Shown here in pieces: positions 8,500 through 16,572 of a DNA stretch of 64,000 nt. Made by a program: the position numbers and the translations under genes. The stretch's first letter is position 1. Every line of letters starts with the position of its first letter. Origin of the DNA: Brasilonema sennae CENA114 (GTDB lineage: Bacteria > Cyanobacteriota > Cyanobacteriia > Cyanobacteriales > Nostocaceae); contig NZ_CP030118.1 in the NCBI RefSeq assembly GCF_006968745.1, positions 124,001-188,000 of the forward strand, written 5' to 3'. The notes beneath the pieces are model-generated. The model was not told the origin of the DNA and made no database searches. It saw nothing but the letters and a program-made list of their open reading frames with translations.

Positions 8500-10173
8500 A
8501 TGACTGAGATAGAGACAGGAAAGCTTAAGCTCATGGTGGTGGATGATGAGCCTGACAACCTACATTTACTCTACCGTACTTTTCGGCGAGATTTTCAGGT
8601 ATATCAAGCAAGTAATGCCCTCACTGCCTTAGATATCTTGGACAAAGAAGGTGAGATGGCTGTGATTATCTCTGATCAAAGAATGCCAGAAATAAATGGC
8701 ACGGAATTTCTGGGTAGAACTGTAGAGCACTTTCCTGATACAATTCGGATTTTACTCACTGGTTTTACTGATGTCGAAGATTTAGTAGAGGCGATAAACT
8801 CTGGTCAGGTCTTCAAGTACATCACTAAACCTTGGAAGCCCGAGCGACTCAAAGCAGTTGTTGAGCAAGCAGCTGATATATATCGAGTCGTGAAAAAACG
8901 CACACAAGAGTTGAGTCGCGCCTTGCGCAGAGAATCTTTATTTAATGCAGTCACAACAGCTATTCGAGAGTCTCTGGACTACAACAGTATGCTACAAAGA
9001 ATTGTCGCAACAGTGGGACAGACTTTTGAAGCCAGTTATTGCGTGCTCAGACCTGTGGAGGGCGATCGCCTAACACCAGATCAGTTCTGCTACCAAGATC
9101 CAAAATTCCCAGATTCGAGTTGTGATTTAGGCCTAAATCTTTTGATTCGCGAAGTTCTTGAAACCCGTCAATCACAAAAAGTCCTAAGCATACATGATGA
9201 GAAAGCTTGTCAGAAATTGGTTGTGCCTCTAACATGGCAGCAAAATGTGCTTGCTGTTCTTGCTCTCAAGCAGCATCACCACGCTCGTTCTTGGCAACAA
9301 GAAGATATCGATCTCATAACAGGTGTTGCTGAACAAGCAGCTCTTGCGCTCTCTCAAGCAAAACTTTACCAACGTCTTCATCACAAGCAAGAGCAAATCC
9401 GCGCTGAGTTGGAAGTAGCTCGCCAAATTCAAAACAACCTACTCCGTCAAACGATGCCGGACATCAAGGGTGTGAGGGTACAAGCCTGTTGCTACCCTGC
9501 TCGTGAAGTGGGAGGCGATTTTTTTGAAGTGTTTGTCCATCCTAAAGGAGACTTGTGGTTGGCTGTGGGAGACGTTTCTGGTAAGGGTGTCCCAGCGGCT
9601 TTGTTCATGGCTAGTGCTATCTCAGTGTTGCGCCGAGAGTTGTCTCAGGAATCACCGCCTCTACCAAATGTGGTTATGCAAAATCTCAACCATACTCTCA
9701 GCGATGATTTGATTAGCAACAATTGTTTTATCACCGTCGTCTTAGCTCGCTATACTCCCAATACCAGGGAACTAGTTTATGCTAACGCAGGACATATATA
9801 TCCCTTGGTTTGGTCATACCGAGAGACTGTAGAAACAAAACCCAAATATCTCAAGGTACGTAGCGTTCCTCTGGGTATCTTGCCTGTATGGCAGGTCATG
9901 TCTAGTCAGTTGATTCTTGCTCCCGGAGATATCCTGCTGCTAGCTAGTGATGGTGTTACTGAAGCAGAAGTATTAAATACTAAAGATTTTGGTGCACAAT
10001 TCGTCGATAGCGCCCAGCGAGTCAACCGTTCTATGCTGAATCAAGAGGGTCTGTGGCAACTGCTTAAGATAGAAGCTCAACCACTTCATCTTAACCACTT
10101 ACTAGCGCGTATTCAAGCAGACAACCGAGTCCAAGAAGATGACCAAACTATACTTTCGCTGGAGGTTTTGTAA
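8500..10173 (+). CDS. REC-GAF-PP2C (SpoIIE/RsbU-type) response regulator phosphatase
   Basis: A 557-residue signalling protein. The receiver domain (about 10-130) has LMVVDDEPDN and phosphoacceptor D59 in ISDQRMPEING, the variant common in RpfG/RsbU-type regulators. A GAF domain (about 150-290) follows, then a helical linker (HKQEQIRAELEVARQIQNNLL) and a PP2C-type SpoIIE domain (about 325-557) with EVGGDFFEVF, AVGDVSGKGVPAALFMA and LLLASDGVTEA metal-site motifs. Such phosphatases dephosphorylate an anti-sigma-factor antagonist. The stop abuts the start of the RsbW-like gene, implying translational coupling of phosphatase and kinase. Confidence 0.93.
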   Translation: MTEIETGKLKLMVVDDEPDNLHLLYRTFRRDFQVYQASNALTALDILDKEGEMAVIISDQRMPEINGTEFLGRTVEHFPDTIRILLTGFTDVEDLVEAINSGQVFKYITKPWKPERLKAVVEQAADIYRVVKKRTQELSRALRRESLFNAVTTAIRESLDYNSMLQRIVATVGQTFEASYCVLRPVEGDRLTPDQFCYQDPKFPDSSCDLGLNLLIREVLETRQSQKVLSIHDEKACQKLVVPLTWQQNVLAVLALKQHHHARSWQQEDIDLITGVAEQAALALSQAKLYQRLHHKQEQIRAELEVARQIQNNLLRQTMPDIKGVRVQACCYPAREVGGDFFEVFVHPKGDLWLAVGDVSGKGVPAALFMASAISVLRRELSQESPPLPNVVMQNLNHTLSDDLISNNCFITVVLARYTPNTRELVYANAGHIYPLVWSYRETVETKPKYLKVRSVPLGILPVWQVMSSQLILAPGDILLLASDGVTEAEVLNTKDFGAQFVDSAQRVNRSMLNQEGLWQLLKIEAQPLHLNHLLARIQADNRVQEDDQTILSLEVL

Positions 10174-10608
10174 GTGATGAAAAGCGAGCTTCATGTACCA
10201 AGTGACTTAAAGTTTTTAACCATCGTAGAAAACTGGTTGGTCGGTTGCTTGGAAGTTCAGTTTAAAGGTTCAGTTGATTGGTCAAAGCAATCAAGTCGCT
10301 TGCGCTTAGTTTTGGTGGAAGCCTACTCTAATGTGGTACGTCATGCCCATAAAGATCAACCACTATTACCAGTTCTCATTCGTTTAGAATTGAAAGACCA
10401 GGAAATTGCATTGGAAGTTTGGGATCATGGCAAAGGCTTCGATTTATCTGATTATTCGCCCCCAAATCCTACTGATCAACAAGAAGGTGGCTACGGTTGG
10501 CTAATCATGCATCGTCTGATGGACAACGTGGAGTACCAGCTACAGGTTGAAGGTGGTAACTGTTTGAAGCTAGAAGTCACCTTGCCGAAAATTACTACTA
10601 CGGCATAA
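10174..10608 (+). CDS. RsbW-like anti-sigma regulatory factor (GHKL serine/threonine kinase)
   Basis: A 144-residue HATPase_c protein. The N box is VEAYSNVVRHAHKD (about 49-62), G1 is EVWDHGKGFD (about 90-99) and G2 is GGYGWLIMHRLMDNV (about 111-125). Relatives bind a sigma factor or another output and phosphorylate a STAS antagonist. GTG at 10174 and ATG at 10177 are adjacent; either places it 0-3 bases after the phosphatase stop. No STAS-domain antagonist is encoded nearby, so the third member must be elsewhere. Confidence 0.9.
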   Translation: MMKSELHVPSDLKFLTIVENWLVGCLEVQFKGSVDWSKQSSRLRLVLVEAYSNVVRHAHKDQPLLPVLIRLELKDQEIALEVWDHGKGFDLSDYSPPNPTDQQEGGYGWLIMHRLMDNVEYQLQVEGGNCLKLEVTLPKITTTA

Positions 10609-10777
10609 AAAATAACTGCTCTAGCTCTGCCACAAAAGATGAGTGTGCCGATTACCACCAAAGTCAGGGCTTAACAATAACGCTCTCCTTGCATTAGCAT
10701 AGACCAAGCCATTTAAAATCCTAAATTCAGAAATATTTAACAATAATTATAATTTTTGCTACCTTTATCTTGTGTAG

Positions 10778-10826
10778 GGGTCTGGGGGAGCTATAAGACC
10801 CACGCCATACACGAAGTGTATGGCGT
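10778..10826. repeat. Two adjacent hairpins
   Basis: GGGTCT (10778-10783) pairs with AGACCC (10796-10801); directly abutting is the perfect stem ACGCCATACAC (10802-10812), loop GAA, GTGTATGGCGT (10816-10826). The GAA triloop palindrome is of a kind scattered through cyanobacterial intergenic DNA. It may be the terminator region of the partner-switching operon or part of the neighbouring IS relic. Confidence 0.7.
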
Positions 10827-11020
10827 TGGGATACATGGACTCTCATTAGTACCGTCTGCCCGACGGGAACCTAAACAGCCTGTGCAGTCGAGCTACCGGG
10901 GGCTAATGAAGGTCAGTCTAGGCAAGTGGCGAAAGCTTGAAAGAAAGTAACCAGGAAATCCAAGGTGTAAATCTTGGAAGCCCTCACCATCATCAAAGAT
11001 TATGGTGAGGGAGGATGTCA
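10827..11020 (+). mobile_element. Probable IS200/IS605-type relic: 3' end of tnpB with right-end hairpin / reRNA region
   Basis: A short frame ending at TAA 10948-10950 (tail REPKQPVQSSYRGLMKVSLG followed by KWRKLERK) looks like a TnpB C-terminus. After it comes GGAAG and a perfect 10-bp hairpin CCCTCACCAT (10981-10990) / ATGGTGAGGG (11002-11011), followed by AGGATGTCAC. That hairpin plus GGATGTCA arrangement resembles cyanobacterial IS200/IS605 right ends. Further stems are visible upstream (CCGTC 10852-10856 / GACGG 10862-10866; CATTAG 10844-10849 / CTAATG 10903-10908), as expected for a TnpB-associated guide RNA scaffold. No tnpB catalytic region remains. Assignment is by pattern only. Confidence 0.4.
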
Positions 11021-11029
11021 CGTGCTTAC

Positions 11030-11452
11030 TCATCGCCTCAAATTGAGTAATTCTTTGGGAGAGGCTAAAAGTTTTATTCTCGTATAAAGGATTTCTTTTT
11101 GTTGATTGAGGATAAATATCCACAAGACATTAACACCACACCAAGAAGTTTGTGCTTTGCCTGTCACCTGAAATTGAATTTGCTCCTCCTCTAAAGTCTC
11201 GACGACACCTTCACGGGGGTAAGCTTTCACGTTTTGAGCCTCTTGTTGTAAATATCGAGTAATAGCATCTCGTCCCACAATCCCAGATTCAAATGGAGGA
11301 TGCATAACACCATCTTCTGCAAACAAAGCAGCTGTTTCCTCAAATTTTCCTGCATTCAAAGTTTGAAAGTAATCCAGCAGAGTTGGTTCTGTAATTCCCG
11401 AAATCTGGAATTTTTCCTCTACTTTTGTGGGTGTAGATTCATTATCTGTCAT
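11030..11452 (-). CDS. C-terminal-domain-like carotenoid protein (CTDH; OCP CTD homologue, NTF2 fold)
   Basis: A 140-residue NTF2-like protein that matches the C-terminal domain of the orange carotenoid protein along its length: ISGITEPTLLDYFQTLNAG, LFAEDGVMHPPFESGIVG, QVTGKAQTSW and the diagnostic end KLLASPKELLNLRR. Stand-alone homologues (CTDHs) bind a keto-carotenoid as dimers and hand it to helical carotenoid proteins or apo-OCP. The single Cys at 105 follows the conserved TSW and corresponds in position to the Cys reported to control redox dimerisation in some CTDHs. No HCP or OCP gene adjoins it in this window. It is divergent from queG across a 200-bp gap. Confidence 0.88.
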   Translation of the reverse strand: MTDNESTPTKVEEKFQISGITEPTLLDYFQTLNAGKFEETAALFAEDGVMHPPFESGIVGRDAITRYLQQEAQNVKAYPREGVVETLEEEQIQFQVTGKAQTSWCGVNVLWIFILNQQKEILYTRIKLLASPKELLNLRR

Positions 11453-11655
11453 AAATTTACCTGTATGACGATAGCTAACAATTCATTCATTGAAATACAA
11501 AAGCAACCAGACTCGAAAGCTACTTTTGAGGTATATTTTCTAGGCGAGCACAAATCATCTAGCGTGTTAGTAGACCAACGCCCATGTAAGTCACAACTTT
11601 GACTCAATAGTGTAGAATAGGAAAACTATGCTATAGGGCAAATAAAAAAAAGTAA

Positions 11656-12615
11656 ATGAATAAATCCCCCCGAACAAATAGCAGTGAGGTGAAAAAAAAA
11701 GCCCTAGAGTTGGGATTCCAAAAGGTTGGAATTGCTGCGATAGATGGAGAGAATACAACACACGAGACCCAAAAATTGCAAACTTGGATAGGGTTGGGTT
11801 ATCACGCTGATATGGAATGGATGACAAATCCTAAGCGCCAAGATATTCGTAAGGTTATGCCAGAGGTGCGAACGATCATTAGTGTCGCCCTCAACTACTA
11901 CACAGATCATCAACGTCCTGGAACAAGGGAATACGCAAAAATTTCTCGGTATGCTTGGGGACGAGACTATCATAAAGTCATGCACAAAAAACTTAAGGCA
12001 ATGACAACCTGGCTGCAAGGACTTGATGAAGGAATTCAAGCACGATACTATGCAGACACAGGTCCAGTACAAGATAAAGTCTGGGCACAAAAAGCTGGAC
12101 TTGGTTGGATTGCAAAGAACGGAAACGTGATAACCCAGGAGTATGGCTCTTGGGTCTTTTTAGGGGAAGTGCTGACGAATTTGGAGTTGGAGAGCGATCG
12201 CCCACATACAGAACACTGTGGTACTTGTACTCGTTGTATTGACGCTTGTCCAACGGGTGCTATTACTCAACCGTTTGTCGTCGATGCGAATCGCTGCATT
12301 GCTTACCATACGATTGAAAATCGCAATGAAACATTGCCCCAAACAATAACATCCCACTTACAAGGCTGGGTTGCTGGTTGTGATATTTGCCAAGAAGTTT
12401 GCCCTTGGAATCAGCGTTTTGCTAAACAAACAGATGTTGCAGAGTTTGAACCGTATCCTGGGAATCTTGCGCCCAAGCTGGTAGAATTAGCCCAAATCTC
12501 AGATCAAGAGTGGGATAGACAATTTTCGGCATCAGCGTTGCGACGGATTAAGCCAGATATGTTGCGACGGAATGCCCGTGCTAATTTAGACGCATTCTCA
12601 CAGGCGAAAGAATGA
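11656..12615 (+). CDS. queG: Epoxyqueuosine reductase QueG
   Basis: A 319-residue cobalamin- and iron-sulfur-dependent enzyme that reduces epoxyqueuosine to queuosine in tRNA anticodon position 34. The N-terminal region contains YYADTGPVQDK with the conserved catalytic Asp at 134. Two [4Fe-4S] motifs follow: CGTCTRCIDACPTGAI and CDICQEVCPWN (about residues 188-260). Length fits the short cyanobacterial form without HEAT repeats. The stop overlaps the start of the HAD gene by ATGA, so the two are probably cotranscribed. Confidence 0.95.
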   Translation: MNKSPRTNSSEVKKKALELGFQKVGIAAIDGENTTHETQKLQTWIGLGYHADMEWMTNPKRQDIRKVMPEVRTIISVALNYYTDHQRPGTREYAKISRYAWGRDYHKVMHKKLKAMTTWLQGLDEGIQARYYADTGPVQDKVWAQKAGLGWIAKNGNVITQEYGSWVFLGEVLTNLELESDRPHTEHCGTCTRCIDACPTGAITQPFVVDANRCIAYHTIENRNETLPQTITSHLQGWVAGCDICQEVCPWNQRFAKQTDVAEFEPYPGNLAPKLVELAQISDQEWDRQFSASALRRIKPDMLRRNARANLDAFSQAKE

Positions 12616-13253
12616 CCCAGAAAGTAATTATTTTTGATTTTGATGGCACAATTGCTGATACAGTAGATGCTTTGGTAAGTATTGCCAATCGTTTAGCTGG
12701 AGAGTTTGGATATATACCAATTACCCAAGACGAGCTTAGCCTTTTGAGAAACTTAAGCTCTAGGGAAATCATTAAATACTCAGGAATTTCAATTTTAAAA
12801 ATACCTTTTTTGGTCAAAAAAGTAAAAACTGAGTTAAAAACTAAAATTAAAGAATTAGAACCAATTTCAGGAATTAAAGAAGCTTTAGTTGCTCTTAACA
12901 ATGAAGGTTATAGGCTAGGAATTATCACCTCTAATTCTCTAGAAAATGTGACAGCTTTTATTAAGGTTAATGATTTAGATAACTTATTTGAGTTTATCTC
13001 TTCAGGAGTGACAATTTTCGGCAAAACAACAATAATTAATAATGTATTAAAGCAAAAACAGATTAAACCTCAAGAAGTTATCTATGTAGGAGATGAAACC
13101 AGAGACATTGAAGCATCAAAGAAAGCAAATATTAAGGTGATTGCAGTGACTTGGGGGTTCAACTCAGAAGAAGTATTAGCAAAACAAAATCCAGATTTTA
13201 TAATTCATCACCCAAGTCAACTGTTAGAGGTGATAAATTGCATTAATTTTTAG
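12612..13253 (+). CDS. HAD-family phosphatase (phosphoglycolate phosphatase-like)
   Basis: A 213-residue HAD hydrolase. Motif I is IFDFDGTIADT (nucleophile D9, acid D11), motif II the Ser/Thr in GIITSNS, motif III the Lys in FGKTTII and motif IV VGDETRDIEASKKA. The cap is a small helical insertion after motif I, as in phosphoglycolate phosphatase and pyrophosphatase PpaX. Substrate cannot be assigned. The gene begins within the queG stop (ATGA) and is distinctly more AT-rich and Lys/Ile-rich than queG, which could reflect separate origin. A strong hairpin terminator follows. Confidence 0.87.
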   Translation: MTQKVIIFDFDGTIADTVDALVSIANRLAGEFGYIPITQDELSLLRNLSSREIIKYSGISILKIPFLVKKVKTELKTKIKELEPISGIKEALVALNNEGYRLGIITSNSLENVTAFIKVNDLDNLFEFISSGVTIFGKTTIINNVLKQKQIKPQEVIYVGDETRDIEASKKANIKVIAVTWGFNSEEVLAKQNPDFIIHHPSQLLEVINCINF

Positions 13254-13301
13254 TTGAATTGTAAACTGACTGCTTAATAGAAACTATTATTTATATTACA
13301 A

Positions 13302-13334
13302 ATTCGGGAGGTAGCAATCCTCCCGAATATTTTC
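13302..13334 (+). terminator. Intrinsic terminator between convergent genes
   Basis: ATTCGGGAGG (13302-13311) and CCTCCCGAAT (13319-13328) form a perfect 10-bp stem with a 7-base loop, followed by ATTTTCCC. It lies 50 bases after the HAD phosphatase stop and about 95 bases before the end of the convergent small acidic gene, so it could serve both strands. Confidence 0.8.
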
Positions 13335-13429
13335 CCATATGATCAATGAGAAAAGAGTAAAATAACGCTGAATACAGATTGAATACTTATCTTAGTTGAT
13401 GTTGTTATCAAATCCAGCCAATATTACTT

Positions 13430-13795
13430 TTATTGACCCTTTTCCTTGACTTTTTCTACCAAATCATCACTAACGTTGGCTACAGCTTCAGTTTTAGAAC
13501 CACCAACATCTTTTGCCATATCTATGTAATCACCAGGATTACTAGTTTCCTTGGCTTGTGTTTTTGTCTATTCCGATTCACCCACTTCCTGCTTAGGTGC
13601 GGTCGCCTCTTCAGCCGCTTTGGCACCTTCACCTGTGCGATCAACTCCACTGACGCTCAATTGCTGTGCAGCTTGATAATCTTCTTCTATATCCACGCCT
13701 GGTGCTTTTTCTTCACCACTAGCGATGTTTTCAGCGGCTAATTGTGCATCCTGGGTAGGAGCTTCTGATGGATTGGGCTTCACTTCGTCAGGCAT
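13430..13795 (-). pseudogene. Small acidic conserved cyanobacterial protein interrupted by an in-frame amber codon
   Basis: Translation starts at the ATG at 13795, preceded by AGGAG, and gives about 75 residues rich in Ala, Glu and Pro (MPDEVKPNPSEAPTQDAQLA and onward) up to TAG at 13568-13570. The same frame then continues without another stop for 45 codons (ETSNPGDYIDMAKDVGGSKT within it) to TAA at 13430. The second part has the same character and reads like the normal end of the protein, which I recall as an approximately 120-residue cyanobacterial family ending in a GDY.EMAKDVGG segment. Either the gene is newly broken, amber is read through, or there is a sequencing error. Function is unknown. 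Confidence 0.7.
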
Positions 13796-14048
13796 GACTA
13801 ACTCCTGCAAGTTTTTCTTTATCAATCTGGTATTGTATCAAGAGTAACTCTTCCATTCTTGGCATCTGTGGATAGATTTTTACCTCTATTAAAAGGTAGA
13901 TAAAAGTCTATTTTTGCATTTTTTAAAACTCTTTCTCTTGGTGGTCGATATTAATGATCAAACTCTGATAGGCCTAAGTTTGGTATGTAAAATAACCTTA
14001 AAGAGAAATTACAGCACATTGCAAGTAAATGAAGTACAACACATAGAG

Positions 14049-14182
14049 CTATAGCCATAGTCATCTTCATTAGGACGCTGCTTGCTTGAGAACGACTTGG
14101 ATTGCCGAAGCGTCAATGATCCAAGTGAAGTAATAAATATCCTTTATACTCTACGTCCTAACTTGACTGGCTATGGCTATAT
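14049..14182. mobile_element. MITE-like relic of a DDE transposon, about 130 bp
   Basis: The ends read TATAGCCATAG...TTAGGAC on the left (about 14050-14076) and the imperfect inverse GTCCTAA...CTATGGCTATA on the right (about 14155-14181), roughly 20 of 27 positions matching. Inside, the minus strand encodes YYFTWIIDASAIQVVLKQAA followed by Ser and stop, which looks like the last residues of an IS transposase, so this may be an internally deleted IS copy. Family is uncertain (IS5- or IS630-like). Confidence 0.5.
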
Positions 14183-14324
14183 CAAAAAAAGGCGATAAGC
14201 CGATAGCGTTGCAAGAGCGTCCCTCTTAGGGACTAGCGTGACGTTAGTCATAGGCTTGACGCTCCGCGTATCGCGATTGCACATAAGCTCAATGTTATTG
14301 CATCAATGGAGTAGTATTCACAAG
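14183..14324. repeat. Cyanobacterial GC-rich dispersed repeat
   Basis: This stretch has the GCGTTGCAAGAGCG, GGGACTAGCGTGACGTTAGTC and CTTGACGCTCCGCGTATCGCG character of dispersed palindromic repeats common between genes of filamentous cyanobacteria. No gene is visible in it. Confidence 0.5.
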
Positions 14325-15089
14325 CTAAGACACCGCCAAATGACCCAGATCAGATGGACTCAGGTGAGAGTGTACAACATCACCGTCACGAAACCAAACA
14401 ACACGCTGTGTTTGACGAGCAACTTCGGGTTCATGGGTTACCATCACAACAGTGATACCACTGGCATTGAGTTCACCAAAGATATCCAATACTTCTTGGG
14501 TTGTGCGCGAGTCGAGTGCGCCTGTCGGTTCATCGGCAAGCAGTAAGACTGGACGGTTTACAATGGCACGAGCTATAGCCACCCGTTGCTGCTGTCCACC
14601 AGACAGTTGAGTTGGTTTATTATTGAGACGCTTTTCTAAGCCTACTCGCTTGAGAGCTTCTGCGGCTCTATCACGTCGTTCCTTACCGTTCACACCAGCG
14701 TAGATCATCGGCAGCATTACATTTTCTAAAGCGCTCAGCTGAGGTAAAAGGTGAAATTGTTGAAATACAAATCCCAGTTTTTTGTTACGAATTTCTGCCA
14801 ACTCTGTATCTTTCATTTCGGCGACATCAAGCTTATCCAGGTAATAATGTCCCGAACTGGGGCGATCCAAGCAACCAATGATATTCATTGCCGTGGATTT
14901 ACCAGAACCAGATGGTCCCATGATTGAACAGTATTCACCCTCCTCTATAGTCAGATTAACACCGTTGAGTGCTCGCACTTCAGCTTCGCCACTACCGTAA
15001 ACTTTAAAAACATTTTCTAAACGAATAATCACTGGTTGATTTCCCGGATTGGGAACGCGGGAGTCAGTCAGTGATAAAGTATTTGGCAT
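14325..15089 (-). CDS. MacB/LolD-type ABC transporter ATP-binding protein
   Basis: A 254-residue ABC ATPase: Walker A GPSGSGKST (about 57-65), FQQFHLLPQLSALEN after the Q-loop, LSGGQQQR signature, Walker [15 protein letters not shown] and switch His in MVTHEPE. The LDSRT and LLPQLSA patterns are those of the MacB/LolD/DevA class. It is the third gene of a minus-strand set with the permease and membrane-fusion protein, separated from the permease by 265 bp. Together they should form a tripartite-type exporter at the inner membrane, energised by this subunit. DevA of the heterocyst glycolipid exporter is a related alternative. Confidence 0.93.
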   Translation of the reverse strand: MPNTLSLTDSRVPNPGNQPVIIRLENVFKVYGSGEAEVRALNGVNLTIEEGEYCSIMGPSGSGKSTAMNIIGCLDRPSSGHYYLDKLDVAEMKDTELAEIRNKKLGFVFQQFHLLPQLSALENVMLPMIYAGVNGKERRDRAAEALKRVGLEKRLNNKPTQLSGGQQQRVAIARAIVNRPVLLLADEPTGALDSRTTQEVLDIFGELNASGITVVMVTHEPEVARQTQRVVWFRDGDVVHSHLSPSDLGHLAVS

Positions 15090-15354
15090 ATAAATTTTTA
15101 ACCGAATTTAACCTAACCCACTATCAGTTTACCTAATAGGGCAATGCTGCTTTAGTCACCTGCTCAGTTTTAAATTCTTTTAACAAAAAGAACTCAGCAA
15201 CTCCTGAGTCAGAAGTCAGAATGAACTTCTGTACGACTGGGTAACTCGTCTTGGGGTTTAAATAACGACAGTTAACGGGGGTGTCTACAATTGGTTAGCT
15301 GCCTTCCCTTTCCAATTGATTCTGAGTTCTGCGTTCTGACAACTGAGTTCTTCT

Positions 15355-16572
15355 TCAAGCACTTCTTAACGCTACAATTGGATCGAGTTGAGCCGCACGA
15401 CGTGCAGGTACAACACCAAAGAATAAACCAATACCACCAGAAACACCAACTGCAAGGGCAATTGCTACAGGAGAAATTCCTGCTTTTAGTGGAGTCAAGG
15501 CTGATACTACCATAATGCCGCTCACACCAATCGCAGTGCCAATTAACCCACCTGCTGCTGAGAGAATGATCGCTTCTATGATGAACTGTGACAGAACATC
15601 CTGCTGAGTTGCACCAATAGCTTTACGTAAACCAATTTCTTGAGTGCGTTCAGTAACGGAGACGAGCATAATATTCATGATGCCGATACCGCCGACAAAT
15701 AGGGAGATACCAGCTACAGCAGCCAGCATAATTGTCAAAGCACCTGTGATTTGACCAAGAGTTTGCAAAGCATCCTTCTGAGTGCGAATGGTAAAATCAT
15801 CTTCGCTGATAATTTTGTGCCGCAGGCGTAGCAAATTGGTAACTTGAAATTCTGCCGCATCAACACTGTTGCTATCACGAGCAGAGGCAACTATGTAATC
15901 TAACGCAATCCCATAGGGAGAATTCCGTCCGACAAGTCGATTTGCTGAGGTTGTGATTGGTACTAATGCTGCTTCGTCATAATCAGCTCCCAAGCTTGAG
16001 CCTTTAGCTTCTAGGACACCAATAACTTGAAAGCTAGCATTTTTGATTCGCAACTGCTGACCGATGGGGTTAGTAGTACCAAATAATCTTTCTGCTAAAT
16101 TGGCACCTAGTACAACAACTTGATTATTGCGCTTTATATCAATGTCGGTAAAAAACCGACCTTTGGCAGTATCAAAGTCGCGTACTTTGGGAAAGCTGGA
16201 AGTTGTGCCAATGATATTGACATTGGTATTTCTGTTACGGTAATTGGCTACATATCTGCCATTTAACTCCGGCGCGACTCCTGCTACTGTTGGCACTTGA
16301 GAGGCGATCGCCTGCGCATCTTCCAGCACTAGATTTTTCGACACTTTCCTGCTGATACGCTGAGTTTCACGATTACCAGGAATGACAAACAAGATATTTG
16401 GTCCCAGGGACTGCAATTCCTTGTTGACAAACTTTTGCCCTCCTTCACCAACCCCAATCATGGCAATCACTGAGGCATTCCCGATCACAATACCCAGCAT
16501 CGTCAGGGCGCTACGTAACTTATTCGACACCAGGGTTTTCCCTGCCATCTTCATACTTTCTAGGATGTTCAT
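15355..16572 (-). CDS. MacB-type ABC transporter permease (FtsX/MacB_PCD fold)
   Basis: A 405-residue permease with one N-terminal transmembrane helix (about 20-40), a large periplasmic MacB_PCD domain (about 50-240) and three C-terminal helices (about 280-395). The end, ARRAAQLDPIVALRSA, is the classic MacB/LolC/FtsX-family tail, and ERTQEIGLRKAIGAT is the coupling-helix motif. It transmits ATP hydrolysis to periplasmic motion, typically exporting peptides, glycolipids or siderophores. The start overlaps the upstream membrane-fusion gene by 4 bases (ATGA). Confidence 0.93.
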   Translation of the reverse strand: MNILESMKMAGKTLVSNKLRSALTMLGIVIGNASVIAMIGVGEGGQKFVNKELQSLGPNILFVIPGNRETQRISRKVSKNLVLEDAQAIASQVPTVAGVAPELNGRYVANYRNRNTNVNIIGTTSSFPKVRDFDTAKGRFFTDIDIKRNNQVVVLGANLAERLFGTTNPIGQQLRIKNASFQVIGVLEAKGSSLGADYDEAALVPITTSANRLVGRNSPYGIALDYIVASARDSNSVDAAEFQVTNLLRLRHKIISEDDFTIRTQKDALQTLGQITGALTIMLAAVAGISLFVGGIGIMNIMLVSVTERTQEIGLRKAIGATQQDVLSQFIIEAIILSAAGGLIGTAIGVSGIMVVSALTPLKAGISPVAIALAVGVSGGIGLFFGVVPARRAAQLDPIVALRSA

